A stretch of DNA of 64,000 bases, taken from assembly GCA_039029135.1 (NCBI GenBank), contig JBCCGT010000002.1, positions 62,001 to 126,000 of the forward strand. The letters are read 5' to 3'. The notes under the pieces were generated by a model that did not search any database, was not told where the DNA came from, and worked only from the letters and a program-made list of their open reading frames with translations. The position numbers were made by a program, and so were the translations under genes. The stretch comes from JALZVT01 sp039029135. GTDB lineage: Bacteria > Pseudomonadota > Gammaproteobacteria > Pseudomonadales > Azotimanducaceae. This document shows, piece after piece, positions 27,386 through 36,598 of the stretch (position 1 is its first letter; every line of letters starts with the position of its first letter).

Positions 27386-28525
27386 TCAGCGCACCACCGC
27401 CTGAAAAGTGATGGAGTAGCTCACCGGCCCGACCACATCGCCAAAGCGCACTTCCAGCGCCTGGGCGAGCGGATCAAAGCCGGTGTTGTCCACGCCGGCG
27501 GGCAGGAAGTCGTCGTCAAATTCTTCGCCGGCCGGCAGCGCGCTCACCTGCAGCGAGGCGGGCTGATAGGCGAGTTCGACGGGCAGCGGATCAGTAACGG
27601 TCAGCGCCGTCGCGCTGCCACCGACGGGCAGGGTGACGCTGATCTCGTAGTCGATGACGCTGCCCGACACGACGGTGGTGCCGCCGCCGGGGTCCGCCAC
27701 GCCCAAAACCGCTTTGCTGATCGACAGCGTCGGGGTCGTGACGAGAAAGTCGTGACTGGCCGCGAACTGGGGCGCGCCGGTGTCGTAGGTCGCGCCGACC
27801 ATGGCAACGACCAGGCCGCCGTCCCCCTGTCCCGAGTAGCTGGTGCCCGGCACGGGAAAGGCGGGCTGGGTCGGGTCGCTGGTGCCCGCGCCGTCGACGA
27901 TCGTGCGGGCGACGCCGCGCAGGGTCATGAGGCCGACGTCGTTGTCCGCAAGCCCGGCGGGAATGTCCGCGGTGACATACACGATGAGCGCCTCGTCGGC
28001 CGCGAGCAGCGGGTCATTGCCGCCGGGAACGTAGGGGTCATCTCCTCCCGGACCGGTCTGCAGGCCGAGCTGGCCGTTGCTCTCGATAAACAGGGTCGCA
28101 AGCTGCGGGTCGAAGTCATCGCCCGGCACCGCATCCAGCGCCTGCAGGCGAAACGCCTCCTGGCCGTTACCCAGGTTGGTCAGCCGGTACTGCTGGACGG
28201 CGGCCGTCTGGGTGGCGAAGACGCCCACGGGCCCAACGTCCACGCTGGTTAGCGCGACCTCGAGCAGTTCGTCGACCCGGAACAGGACGCTCGCGCGGGC
28301 CGTCGGCTGATTGACGCCGCCGATGGTGAAGCTGGCCTCGGCCGAGTTGAGCACAGGCACGCCGGCCGCCGTTCCCGTGGCGGCGAGCGACGGCGAAAAC
28401 AGCTGCGCACAGCCCGCCAGCAGGATCGCGTACGCGCCCCGCCGAGTCGAATTCGAATCCACGGACGTCGCTTGCAGCCGCTCCTCTGAGCGAGCTTTCT
28501 CGACGCACGTCGCTGTGCACACCAC
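27386..28525 (-). CDS. Exported DUF11-like protein, first gene of the surface cluster
   Basis: Function unknown. The protein has up to 379 residues. After a hydrophobic segment (YAILLAGCAQLFSPSLA) comes ATGTAAGVPVLNSAEASFT, which matches the start of the mature 465-residue neighbour. A middle domain follows with LGLQTGPGGDDPYVPGG, aligned to that neighbour's Asp-rich loop region. The C-terminal DUF11-like domain (about 265-379) has PTLSISKAVLGVADPGGG and TVTDPLPVELAYQP. The start is uncertain: the frame opens with GTG codons at 28525 just after an in-frame TAA, and no good Shine-Dalgarno site is seen. A later GTG or TTG may be used. It lies 110 bp upstream of the 169-residue gene. Confidence 0.75.
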   Translation of the reverse strand: MVCTATCVEKARSEERLQATSVDSNSTRRGAYAILLAGCAQLFSPSLAATGTAAGVPVLNSAEASFTIGGVNQPTARASVLFRVDELLEVALTSVDVGPVGVFATQTAAVQQYRLTNLGNGQEAFRLQALDAVPGDDFDPQLATLFIESNGQLGLQTGPGGDDPYVPGGNDPLLAADEALIVYVTADIPAGLADNDVGLMTLRGVARTIVDGAGTSDPTQPAFPVPGTSYSGQGDGGLVVAMVGATYDTGAPQFAASHDFLVTTPTLSISKAVLGVADPGGGTTVVSGSVIDYEISVTLPVGGSATALTVTDPLPVELAYQPASLQVSALPAGEEFDDDFLPAGVDNTGFDPLAQALEVRFGDVVGPVSYSITFQAVVR

Positions 28526-28774
28526 CAGTTACCCCATCGTTGGAGACTTACTGGCAGGACTCTATTGGGACCGGTAGCGGCAACCGTGACGCAGTACACA
28601 GTGGCGTCAGGCCATCGTAAAAAAGATGGATCAGTGCCAGAACTTTGGTGAATCAGCGCAAATTGCTTTGCATAATCGGCGGAAGAGACAGTTTCCCGGC
28701 ACCGACTCCGCCGGCCGGTGTCACCCGTTCCCGGACCGGCTTCGTAAGGGCACTTCGAGGCGAGCTTTGTCGCG
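28526..28774. other. Leader region of the surface operon
   Basis: This 249 bp stretch lies between the surface operon (leftward) and the yheU-like gene (also leftward), so it should hold the operon promoter. It contains an AT-rich patch (about 28618-28680, including GCATAAT) and an inverted repeat TGACGC/GCGTCA about 80 bp upstream of the first gene. I could not assign convincing -35 and -10 boxes or a known riboswitch. Confidence 0.4.
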
Positions 28775-29008
28775 TCAGGCCGGCGGCGCGTCCTCAGCTC
28801 GATACAGCGTCGTGCTGTCGAGTTCGGCGTCGTAGACGATCACCACATCGCCTCGGCGCAGCTGCGCCAATACCGCCTCGCGCTTGGCCGTCAGCGTGAC
28901 CCGGTCGGCATCCGGATCGATACCGTAATCGGTACCCTCGCGCAGCACGAAGTCGTCGATCACGCCCTCGAGCGCGGCGGTGGACAAAAGGTCGTAGGGA
29001 ATTCTCAT
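28775..29008 (-). CDS. YheU/UPF0270 family protein
   Basis: Conserved small protein of unknown function. The 77 residues match the family closely: MRIPYDLLSTAALEGVIDDF at the start, the signature FVLREGTDYG, then a helix ending VLAQLRRGDVVIVYD. The family is widespread in gammaproteobacteria and is sometimes encoded near RNA-processing genes. Nothing here adds to that. ATG 29008 is the only sensible start. Confidence 0.88.
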   Translation of the reverse strand: MRIPYDLLSTAALEGVIDDFVLREGTDYGIDPDADRVTLTAKREAVLAQLRRGDVVIVYDAELDSTTLYRAEDAPPA

Positions 29009-29220
29009 AGCGCGACTGACCGTTTGGTGGCTGCGGCGACTCCTTGTAGCTGCAGCTCCCCCGGAGAGGGTCTCTGCATTGACCCTTTTCGTGAAGTTAT
29101 CCGCATATCACCGTCTGGCGGAAGGGTATGCTATTGAACCGCTCGGCATACAATGCCTTACTGGACAGAACAAGACCGGCTCCGCGCAGCGAACGCGGCG
29201 GTTCCAACGGGATTGGGAAC

Positions 29221-29928
29221 ATGGCAGAACAAGAACACATTCTCGTCGTCGAAGACGAACCTATTACGCGCGAGCAGCTCGTCAGCTATTTCGAAGAGGA
29301 AGGCTTTCGCGTCACGTCGGCCGCCACCGGTGACGAGGTGCTGCCCGCGCTCGAGAATTCTGACGTCACGCTCGTGCTCCTGGACATCAAGCTGCCCGGC
29401 AAGGACGGCCTGACGCTGACCCGCGAGATACGCGTGCAGTCGGACGTCGGTATCATTCTCGTGACCAGCAAGCAGGAACAGATCGACCGCATCCTCGGTC
29501 TCGAAAGCGGCGCCGATGACTACGTCACCAAGCCGTTCGATCCCCGCGAGCTGCTCAGCCGTGCCCGCAACCTGATTCGTCGGGTACAGATGCAGCAAAA
29601 GCAGCGGCGCAAGAATCACCTGCGCAAGTTCGACGGCTGGACGCTCGACCTGAACAAACGCGAACTCACCTCTCCCGACGGCAGTCAGCAGAGCCTGTCC
29701 GCAGGCGAGTATCAGCTGCTGCTCGCGTTCATGGAACAGGCGGGTGAGGTCATGAACCGCGATCAGCTCATGAACCGTATCCGCAACCGCGAGTGGTTCC
29801 CCGACGACCGCTACATCGACGTCCTCGTCGGCCAGCTACGCAAGAAGCTAGGCGAGAAGGCGGCCAACGCCAAGATCATCTCGACCATCCACGGCACCGG
29901 CTATCTGTTCACGCCCGAAGTGGCCTAA
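29221..29928 (+). CDS. OmpR/PhoB-class response regulator, ArcA/TorR-like
   Basis: Two-component DNA-binding regulator of 235 residues. The receiver domain (1-120) has acidic residues in VVEDE, phosphoacceptor Asp55 in LLDIKLPGKDG and Lys in YVTKPFDPREL. The C-terminal winged helix (about 140-232) ends KIISTIHGTGYLF. The wording of both domains is closest to ArcA and TorR among the regulators I know. I start at ATG 29221 (MAEQEHILVVEDE); an in-frame ATG at 29128 would add a non-family extension. The giant hybrid kinase starts 67 bp downstream on the same strand and carries an HPt domain, so it is the obvious phosphodonor. That pairing is inference from position. Confidence 0.92.
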   Translation: MAEQEHILVVEDEPITREQLVSYFEEEGFRVTSAATGDEVLPALENSDVTLVLLDIKLPGKDGLTLTREIRVQSDVGIILVTSKQEQIDRILGLESGADDYVTKPFDPRELLSRARNLIRRVQMQQKQRRKNHLRKFDGWTLDLNKRELTSPDGSQQSLSAGEYQLLLAFMEQAGEVMNRDQLMNRIRNREWFPDDRYIDVLVGQLRKKLGEKAANAKIISTIHGTGYLFTPEVA

Positions 29929-29995
29929 ACTCCGGGCGAACTCACGCGGGTAACTACCGCGCGCGACGCGCGGGCACCGGTCAGGGATCTTCGAT

Positions 29996-32900
29996 ATGCC
30001 GAGCGGCGAGGCCAGCGGTGGTTCTGACGACCGCACCCCCAGCGCGTCCAAGGGCGCCACCGAGAACACGCGGGGCGGGCACACCCATCTCGATAGCCAA
30101 GCCGATCAAGCCAGCACGGCCACGCCGGACACCGCCGGCGAGCGCCGCGCGACGGTCCTGGAGCGCGGCGAGCCGAGCGCGTTAGCGGACGAGACCATTT
30201 ACGAATCCGCCTCGACGATCGTCCACCGACGCACTCAGGACGGCGTCCGCGTCATCTGCAAAGCGCTAAAACCTCACGCCGCCACGCCGACGGCGATCAG
30301 TCGCTACTACCACGAGTTCGCGATCAACCAGTCCCTGACCTCGGCCTACGTCTGTCGCGCGCTCAGCTTCGACGAGCGTGTACCCGAGATCACTTTGGAA
30401 GACGGCGAGGGCCAGGCGCTGAAGACCCTGATCAGGGACGACGCGCTGAGCTGGGAGGACCGCCTGTTCATCGCGGCAGAGCTGTGCAGCGCGGTGCAGT
30501 CGATCCACGACGAGGGCGCTGTGCATCGCGACCTCAACCCGGCCAACGTCGTCGTCAACCTGACGCGCCAAAGCCTGCACCTGATCGACTTCGGACTCGC
30601 GACGCTGTCCACCCGGGAGTATCCCGAACTCGACCAGCTGGGCGCCCTGACGGGGACGCTGCCCTATATCTCGCCCGAGCAGACCGGTCGGGTGAATCGC
30701 GTCGTGGATTACCGCACGGATCTGTACTCGCTTGGGGCGACGCTCTACGAGCTGTTCGCCGGAACGCCGCCGTTCCCCTTCACGGATCCGCTCGAGCTGA
30801 TTCACAGCCACATTGCTCGCACGCCCACGCCGCTCGCCGAGGCGGATCGCAAGCTGCCCCAGTGGCTCTCCGATATCGTCGCCAAACTGCTCGCCAAGCA
30901 GCCGGAGGATCGCTATCAGACGGCCGGCGCCGCCGGGGTCGATCTGCAGCGGGCGAGTCAGGACGGCGAGGCGCGCAGCGCGTCTTTCGCGCTCGGTCGG
31001 ACGGACTCGAAGCACCAGCTGACCCTGCCGCAGGCCCTCTACGGCCGGCAACCGGAACAGAAGAAGCTGGCGGAGCTCATCGAGCGGGCGCACGACGGCG
31101 AGTCGCTGATCGTCCACATGTTCGGGCCACGCGGTGTCGGCAAGCAGAGCCTGACGCGCAGCTACGGGGCGCAGTTTCGCGACGGCGGCGGCCTGACCGC
31201 GCGCTTCGATTGCTCGATCGGCATGGCCGATATTGCCGAGTGTCAGCTCGAGCTCGCCCGTCAGCTCTTGCGGCAAATACTGAGCAAAGACGACGACACG
31301 TCGAACGCCTTTCTGGCCCGCTTGCGCAATCTGGCGCCGGCGTACACCGAGCAGCTGCGTGCCAACGTGCCCGAGCTGGCCCGCGTGTTTCAGCAGGCCA
31401 GTCGACCGGATCCGCAGCAGCTCGAACGCGACACGCTGCATCAGCTGCTGAAGTCCATCTCCCCGATCAGCGCGCTCGTCGTGCTGGAAAACCCGAATCG
31501 CGTCGCACCGGAAGACCTGCTCGCGCTCATGGACGATTTCATGGCGCTGAACAACACGATCGTCGTGCTATCGATGGAGAACGACTTCGACCTGGGGCTG
31601 GACGCATACCGGCTGCGCACGACCCGCATCGACCTCAAACCCATCGACCGGGCGGCGGTCCGCCTGCTGCTCGCGGAGACTTTCTCGCACAGCGAATCCA
31701 AGGTGCGCGAACTGGCGGCGGAGATCCACGAGAAGACCGAGGGTTATCCGGCGCAGGTGCTGGCGCTGTTGTATGAGCTGCACGCCAACGAGAGCATCTA
31801 CTACGACGGCGAAGCGGACGGTTGGTCCTGGCGCCTCGACGCGGTGAAGAGTCACTACTTCACCGACAACAGCGCCGAGCGCATCAGCACGCTGCTGGAA
31901 CGTCAGTCAGATGCCGTGCGCAGCCTGCTCGAGGTCGCGTCCTGTATCGGCGGCAGCTTCAACGCACCGGCGCTCGCGCAGCTAACCGGGCTGCCGGAGG
32001 CGGACGTCGCGCAGCTGATACATCAGGCCGCCAGCGCGGGTCTGATCGCCGTCCGCGAGACCGGCTTCGAGGACGGCCCGGTCTACGGCTTTTCTCACGC
32101 CGACATCCGCGGCCGCATCTACGCGGACCTGGATGAAGGACGCAAGAGCATCCTGCACAACGGCATCGCCGATCATCTGATGTCCCGCTCGACCGGCATC
32201 GCCACCAATTCGAATCAGACCGTGCGGCTCGAAGGCGAGCGCCTGATTCTGATGGCCGAACACCTGAACGCCGCCACCGATCCACTGGACTCCAGCCCAG
32301 ACAAGCTGCAGCAGGTCGCCTACCACAACCTACTCGCGGCGAAAGAGCTGATCCGCCAGGCCGACTATCGCGCCGCCTTCAATCTCGCGCACACCGCGCT
32401 GCGGCTGTATCTGCAGGGCGACTTGTCGTCGTCGCTCTTGAACCAGGAGCTGACGCTCTGCGCGGCAGAGGCGGCCTACCTGTGCCCCGACTACGAGCAG
32501 CTCGAACGCCTGCTGGCCGACAACCAGCTGCCGAGCGCGACGCTGGCCGAGTTCGAGATTCGCATGGCGTATGCCAAGGGCGATCTAACGCGCGCGGCGA
32601 GCCTGGTGCAGAAAACGCTCACGGCGCTGCCTAACATCGACGAACTGCGCAGCCGGCCGATTCTTGAGCGCCTGACGGACTTCGGCCAATCCGGCCCGAC
32701 GCTGCCTCGCCTACCCGAGTCGACGAGCGACGCTGCCTACCAGCAGGCGCTGCGGCTGTGCGGCTACGCCCTGCCGGGCGCGCTGCAAACCGGTAATCGT
32801 GCGCTGATCCGCGAGTGGTGCGAGCTGGCCCGGCGCGGCAATCGCTTCGGCTACGCCCCGGAACAGGCCGCACTGTTCGCCGCCGCTGCTGCCGTCGCCC

Positions 32901-35900
32901 AGTCGCAGGGCAGGCGCGGCGCCGGCCTCGCGCAGGCGGCGCGGACCGTCATCAAGCAGTGGCCAGAGGCGATCTTCAGCGCCCGGGCGCGAGGCATCCT
33001 GAGCGCGCTCTACGAACCCTGGCACACGCCGATCGACCTCGCGGTAAGCAACCTCTCCGACAGCCTGCGCGAACTGCTGGCCAGCCGCGACTACGAGTTT
33101 GCCGGCCTGCTGCTGCACTGGTTCGCGAGCAACGCGATGCTGCGCGGCACCGATCTGACCTCGCTCGCGCGACGCTTGAAGGCGCACATGGAACAGCTCG
33201 CCGACTTCGGCGAGATCACCAACGTTGCAGCGGTGTTTCACCTCGAGCGGATCATTCAAAGCTATATCGGCGACAAGCTCGACGCGGGCGCCGAGGTGGT
33301 GCAGCCGCTGTTCGAAGACGTGCCGCAGATCGACAACCCCGCTGACCGGCTGACCCGCGCAACCATCTACTGCCAGCGGGCATACTACGCGGTGATCTTC
33401 AACGATCCGGACGGCGCCCGCGAGATCCTGCCCGCCGCGCGAGAGTACGCCGACGCGCTCATTGGATCGCCGCTGCTCATCCAGCTCGCGTTCTGCGAAG
33501 CGCTGGTGGAGGACGGATCCAGGCGCCGTCGCGCCATCCGCAGGCTGAGCCGCTGGGCGCGCGAGACGCCGTTCGCTCGGCCGAAGAGCCAGATCGTGCT
33601 GGCCGAGGCGCGCTGGCGCGCGGGCGATCGCAACGGCGCGCTGGAGCTCTTTGAGGCCGCGGCCGCCAGCGCCCGCGAGTTGAGTCTGGTGAACGACGAG
33701 GCGCTCGCCTACGAGCGCGCGGCGCGGCGCTGCGATAGCGAAGGGCGTCGCGATTTTCTGCGCCTGTTCGCCCACAGCGCGCACCGCGCGTACATGCGCT
33801 GGGGAGCCGTGGCGAAACTGACGCAGTTCGAGGAGGCGTTCAGTGCGGCGCTGCGTGAGGCCGGGCGCGACCCCAGCCGCGGCCTGGCAGACATCAGCGA
33901 CCTCACCGTGCGCGACTTCCACAGTCACTCGCACACCTACCACAGCCAGGAATTCAACGAGCGGCTGCTCGATACGACGACGGTGCTGCGCGCAGCCCAG
34001 GCGCTGTCCGGCGAGATTCGACTGGACCACGTGCTTGAGAAGCTGCTCGGTCTGACGCTGGAGCACGCGGGCGCGCAGAAGGCGGCCATGCTCCTCAGCA
34101 CCGAGGGACGTCTGTATCTGGAGGCGGTCGCCTCCGTGGACTCGGAGCACACTCGGCGGATCAACCCACCGATCCCGATGGAGGCCTCCAGCGAAGTGCC
34201 GTTGAACATCGTGCAGTTTGTCAGCCGCACCAAGCAGGTGCTGGTGCTGGGCGATGCGACCCAGGACGATGCCTTCGTCCAGGATGCCTACATCGCCCGT
34301 AACAAACCGCTGTCGGTACTGTGTCTGCCAATCCTGCATCGGGGCGAGCTGACCGGCGCCCTCTACGTCGAGCACCGCTGGCTATCGGAGGTCTTCACGG
34401 AACAGCGCGTCGAGGTCCTGAGCCTGCTGTCTTCCCAGGCCGCGATATCGATCGAGAACGCACGCCTGTACGGCGACCTGCAGGGCGCTCGCGACGACTA
34501 CCGCACGCTGTACGACAACGCGATCGAGGGGCTGTTTCGAATCTCGCCCCAGGGTGCGCTGCTGCGCGCGAACCCGACGCTGGCGACGCTGCTCGGTTTC
34601 GAAAGCGTGGACGGGCTGTTGCGCGAGTATCGCGACCTGCTGGACAACGTGTTTCTCGAGCAGGATAGATCGCAGGAGTTCATGCGCCGACTGGACGAGA
34701 CGACCAGCGTCACCGCCTTCGAGGCCAAGGCCGTGACGCGCGACGGGCGAGAGTTCTGGATGTCGATCGCCGCGCGCCTGACCGAGGAGCAGGATGTCGG
34801 CGAGTACATCGACGGCTCGATCATCGACATCACCTCACGCATCGAAAGCGAGCAGGCCGAGAAACAGCGTCAGATCGCGGAGGCCGCCACCCAGGCGAAG
34901 AGCGAATTCCTGGCCAACATGAGCCACGAGATTCGCACGCCGATGAACGCCATCATCGGCTTCTCCGAGCTCACGCTCGACACCGATCTCGATCGCCAGC
35001 AGCGCGAGTACATCGGCTCTATCAAGCGGGCCAGCGAATCGCTGCTCAGCCTGGTGAACGACGTGCTGGATTTCTCGAAGATCGAGGCCGGCAAGCTCGA
35101 CCTAGAGCACACGCCGTTCAAGCTCGATGCGTCGCTGGAGGAACTGCAGCGACTGTTCCGCACCGAGCTGCACAAGAAGAAGCTGCCGCTCGTGGTGCGT
35201 AATCACGCCCTGGCCCACGCGGCCTATCCACAAAACGGCGTGCTGCTGGGTGACTCCCTGCGCCTGCAGCAGGTGCTGGTCAATCTCGTCAGCAACGCGC
35301 TGAAGTTCACGGAGGACGGCGAGATCAGCATCGACGTCGAGTTCGTGGACGCCTTTCCCGACGCGCGCGGCGAAGAGCGCCTGCGGCTGCGTTTCCGCGT
35401 TAGCGATACCGGCATCGGGATCGCGCCGGAGCAGCAGGCCCGGCTGTTTGACTCCTTCGAGCAGGCCGAGTCGTCGACCACGCGCGAATACGGCGGCACG
35501 GGGCTCGGCCTGTCGATCTGCAAACGCCTGGTCGAGATGATGGGCGGCGAGATCAGCGTGACCTCGGAGGTCGAGCACGGTAGCTGCTTCGCGTTCAGCG
35601 CGGTCTTTGGCAAGGGCAAGGCGGAGATCGAGCGCGGCACGCCGCGCGCGAAGACGCGCGACCGGAGCGCGGCGCTGTTTGCCAATCGGCGCGTGCTGCT
35701 CGCCGAAGACAATCCAATAAACCAGCAGCTCGCGCTCGCGTTCCTGCAGCGCGCCGGCGCCACCGTTGACATCGCGGAGACCGGTCGGCAGGCCATGGCG
35801 CGGGCGGTGGCGAACGCGTACGACCTGATCCTGATGGATATCCGCATGCCCGAGATGGATGGCCTGGCCGCCACCCGCAGCCTGCGCGAACAGGGGCTGG

Positions 35901-36511
35901 AGACGCCGATCATCGCCGTGTCGGCGGACGCGATCGGCGAGCGTCGCAGCAGCGCGATCGACGCCGGCTGCAACGGCTACGTCACGAAGCCCATCGACTT
36001 CGACACGCTGCTCGCCGAGTGCAGCGAGCACATGGGTGTCGATCTGGCAGAAACACCGCGGCGGCGCGCCACCGACAACGCGGTCGAAGAGCTCGCGGAA
36101 GAGCCGTCGGCCGCCGGTGCCGCGATGCGCGTTCCGGGCATCGACGTCGGCCAGGCGATTCGCAATCACAACGACAACGTCAAGCTCATGCTGAAGCTGA
36201 TGGGCGACTTCCCGCGCTACTACGGCGACGCGGGCACGCGCATGCGCGCGCACATCGTCAACGGCGAAATCGAGGAGGCCGAGCGACTGGCCCACAACCT
36301 GCGCGGGGTCGCCGGCTCGTTCGGCGCGGTCGACCTGCAGGAGGCGTCAAAGACGCTGGAGCTCGCGCTCGCGGACGGCGAAGAGACCAACCTGCTGGGG
36401 CTCGCGAACAGTTTCGCCGTCGCGCTGACAGAAGTGCTGGAGGGCGCGGAATCCCTCGCGAGCAAGGAAATCCCGCTGCGCGCGAGCGACTTTAGTGAGG
36501 ATGCGTCCTGA
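29996..36511 (+). CDS. Giant hybrid sensor: Ser/Thr kinase-like, AAA/NACHT-like ATPase, TPR-like, GAF, PAS, histidine kinase, receiver, HPt
   Basis: A 2171-residue signalling protein. In order it has a Ser/Thr kinase-like domain (about 65-320) with candidate Lys88, catalytic loop HRDLNPANVV and DFG (IDFGLA), all intact. An ATPase domain has Walker A GPRGVGKQ (about 377-384). A long helical TPR-like region (about 730-1310) precedes a GAF domain (about 1335-1490) and a PAS domain (about 1500-1625). The HisKA has phosphoacceptor His1644 in MSHEIRTPMN, followed by HATPase with DTGIGI and GGTGLGLSIC. The receiver's phospho-Asp is Asp1948, and the C-terminal HPt has His2100 in AHNLRGVAGSFGA. No membrane segment is evident, so it is probably cytoplasmic. 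The architecture resembles the STK-AAA-GAF-HK proteins described in cyanobacteria and some proteobacteria. It follows a response regulator. Its stop codon lies inside the first unit of a 17-bp tandem repeat. Confidence 0.92.
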   Translation: MPSGEASGGSDDRTPSASKGATENTRGGHTHLDSQADQASTATPDTAGERRATVLERGEPSALADETIYESASTIVHRRTQDGVRVICKALKPHAATPTAISRYYHEFAINQSLTSAYVCRALSFDERVPEITLEDGEGQALKTLIRDDALSWEDRLFIAAELCSAVQSIHDEGAVHRDLNPANVVVNLTRQSLHLIDFGLATLSTREYPELDQLGALTGTLPYISPEQTGRVNRVVDYRTDLYSLGATLYELFAGTPPFPFTDPLELIHSHIARTPTPLAEADRKLPQWLSDIVAKLLAKQPEDRYQTAGAAGVDLQRASQDGEARSASFALGRTDSKHQLTLPQALYGRQPEQKKLAELIERAHDGESLIVHMFGPRGVGKQSLTRSYGAQFRDGGGLTARFDCSIGMADIAECQLELARQLLRQILSKDDDTSNAFLARLRNLAPAYTEQLRANVPELARVFQQASRPDPQQLERDTLHQLLKSISPISALVVLENPNRVAPEDLLALMDDFMALNNTIVVLSMENDFDLGLDAYRLRTTRIDLKPIDRAAVRLLLAETFSHSESKVRELAAEIHEKTEGYPAQVLALLYELHANESIYYDGEADGWSWRLDAVKSHYFTDNSAERISTLLERQSDAVRSLLEVASCIGGSFNAPALAQLTGLPEADVAQLIHQAASAGLIAVRETGFEDGPVYGFSHADIRGRIYADLDEGRKSILHNGIADHLMSRSTGIATNSNQTVRLEGERLILMAEHLNAATDPLDSSPDKLQQVAYHNLLAAKELIRQADYRAAFNLAHTALRLYLQGDLSSSLLNQELTLCAAEAAYLCPDYEQLERLLADNQLPSATLAEFEIRMAYAKGDLTRAASLVQKTLTALPNIDELRSRPILERLTDFGQSGPTLPRLPESTSDAAYQQALRLCGYALPGALQTGNRALIREWCELARRGNRFGYAPEQAALFAAAAAVAQSQGRRGAGLAQAARTVIKQWPEAIFSARARGILSALYEPWHTPIDLAVSNLSDSLRELLASRDYEFAGLLLHWFASNAMLRGTDLTSLARRLKAHMEQLADFGEITNVAAVFHLERIIQSYIGDKLDAGAEVVQPLFEDVPQIDNPADRLTRATIYCQRAYYAVIFNDPDGAREILPAAREYADALIGSPLLIQLAFCEALVEDGSRRRRAIRRLSRWARETPFARPKSQIVLAEARWRAGDRNGALELFEAAAASARELSLVNDEALAYERAARRCDSEGRRDFLRLFAHSAHRAYMRWGAVAKLTQFEEAFSAALREAGRDPSRGLADISDLTVRDFHSHSHTYHSQEFNERLLDTTTVLRAAQALSGEIRLDHVLEKLLGLTLEHAGAQKAAMLLSTEGRLYLEAVASVDSEHTRRINPPIPMEASSEVPLNIVQFVSRTKQVLVLGDATQDDAFVQDAYIARNKPLSVLCLPILHRGELTGALYVEHRWLSEVFTEQRVEVLSLLSSQAAISIENARLYGDLQGARDDYRTLYDNAIEGLFRISPQGALLRANPTLATLLGFESVDGLLREYRDLLDNVFLEQDRSQEFMRRLDETTSVTAFEAKAVTRDGREFWMSIAARLTEEQDVGEYIDGSIIDITSRIESEQAEKQRQIAEAATQAKSEFLANMSHEIRTPMNAIIGFSELTLDTDLDRQQREYIGSIKRASESLLSLVNDVLDFSKIEAGKLDLEHTPFKLDASLEELQRLFRTELHKKKLPLVVRNHALAHAAYPQNGVLLGDSLRLQQVLVNLVSNALKFTEDGEISIDVEFVDAFPDARGEERLRLRFRVSDTGIGIAPEQQARLFDSFEQAESSTTREYGGTGLGLSICKRLVEMMGGEISVTSEVEHGSCFAFSAVFGKGKAEIERGTPRAKTRDRSAALFANRRVLLAEDNPINQQLALAFLQRAGATVDIAETGRQAMARAVANAYDLILMDIRMPEMDGLAATRSLREQGLETPIIAVSADAIGERRSSAIDAGCNGYVTKPIDFDTLLAECSEHMGVDLAETPRRRATDNAVEELAEEPSAAGAAMRVPGIDVGQAIRNHNDNVKLMLKLMGDFPRYYGDAGTRMRAHIVNGEIEEAERLAHNLRGVAGSFGAVDLQEASKTLELALADGEETNLLGLANSFAVALTEVLEGAESLASKEIPLRASDFSEDAS

Positions 36512-36589
36512 GCGCGAATGCGTCCTGAGAGAAGTTGCGTCCTGAGAGAAGTTGCGTGCTGAGAGAAGCTGCGTCCTGAGTCGGACGCA
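36502..36589 (+). repeat. 17-bp tandem repeat running out of the kinase gene, ending in a hairpin
   Basis: Units TGCGTCCTGAGAGAAGT start at 36502, 36519, 36536, 36553 and 36570 in exact 17-bp phase; the fifth is partial. Unit 1 differs at its end and supplies the last codons and TGA stop of the kinase gene. Unit 4 has one C-to-G change. The partial unit 5 forms one arm of a 7-bp hairpin, TGCGTCC-TGAGTC-GGACGCA (36570-36589). Because 17 is not a multiple of three, repeat gain or loss would not extend the reading frame past this stop. The hairpin could end convergent transcripts (kinase and ttcA), though it lacks a U-tract. Confidence 0.85.
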
Positions 36590-36598
36590 ACTGCAGGG

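Noticed and set aside
36502..36589. CRISPR array
   Set aside because: The 17-bp units are directly contiguous with no unique spacers.
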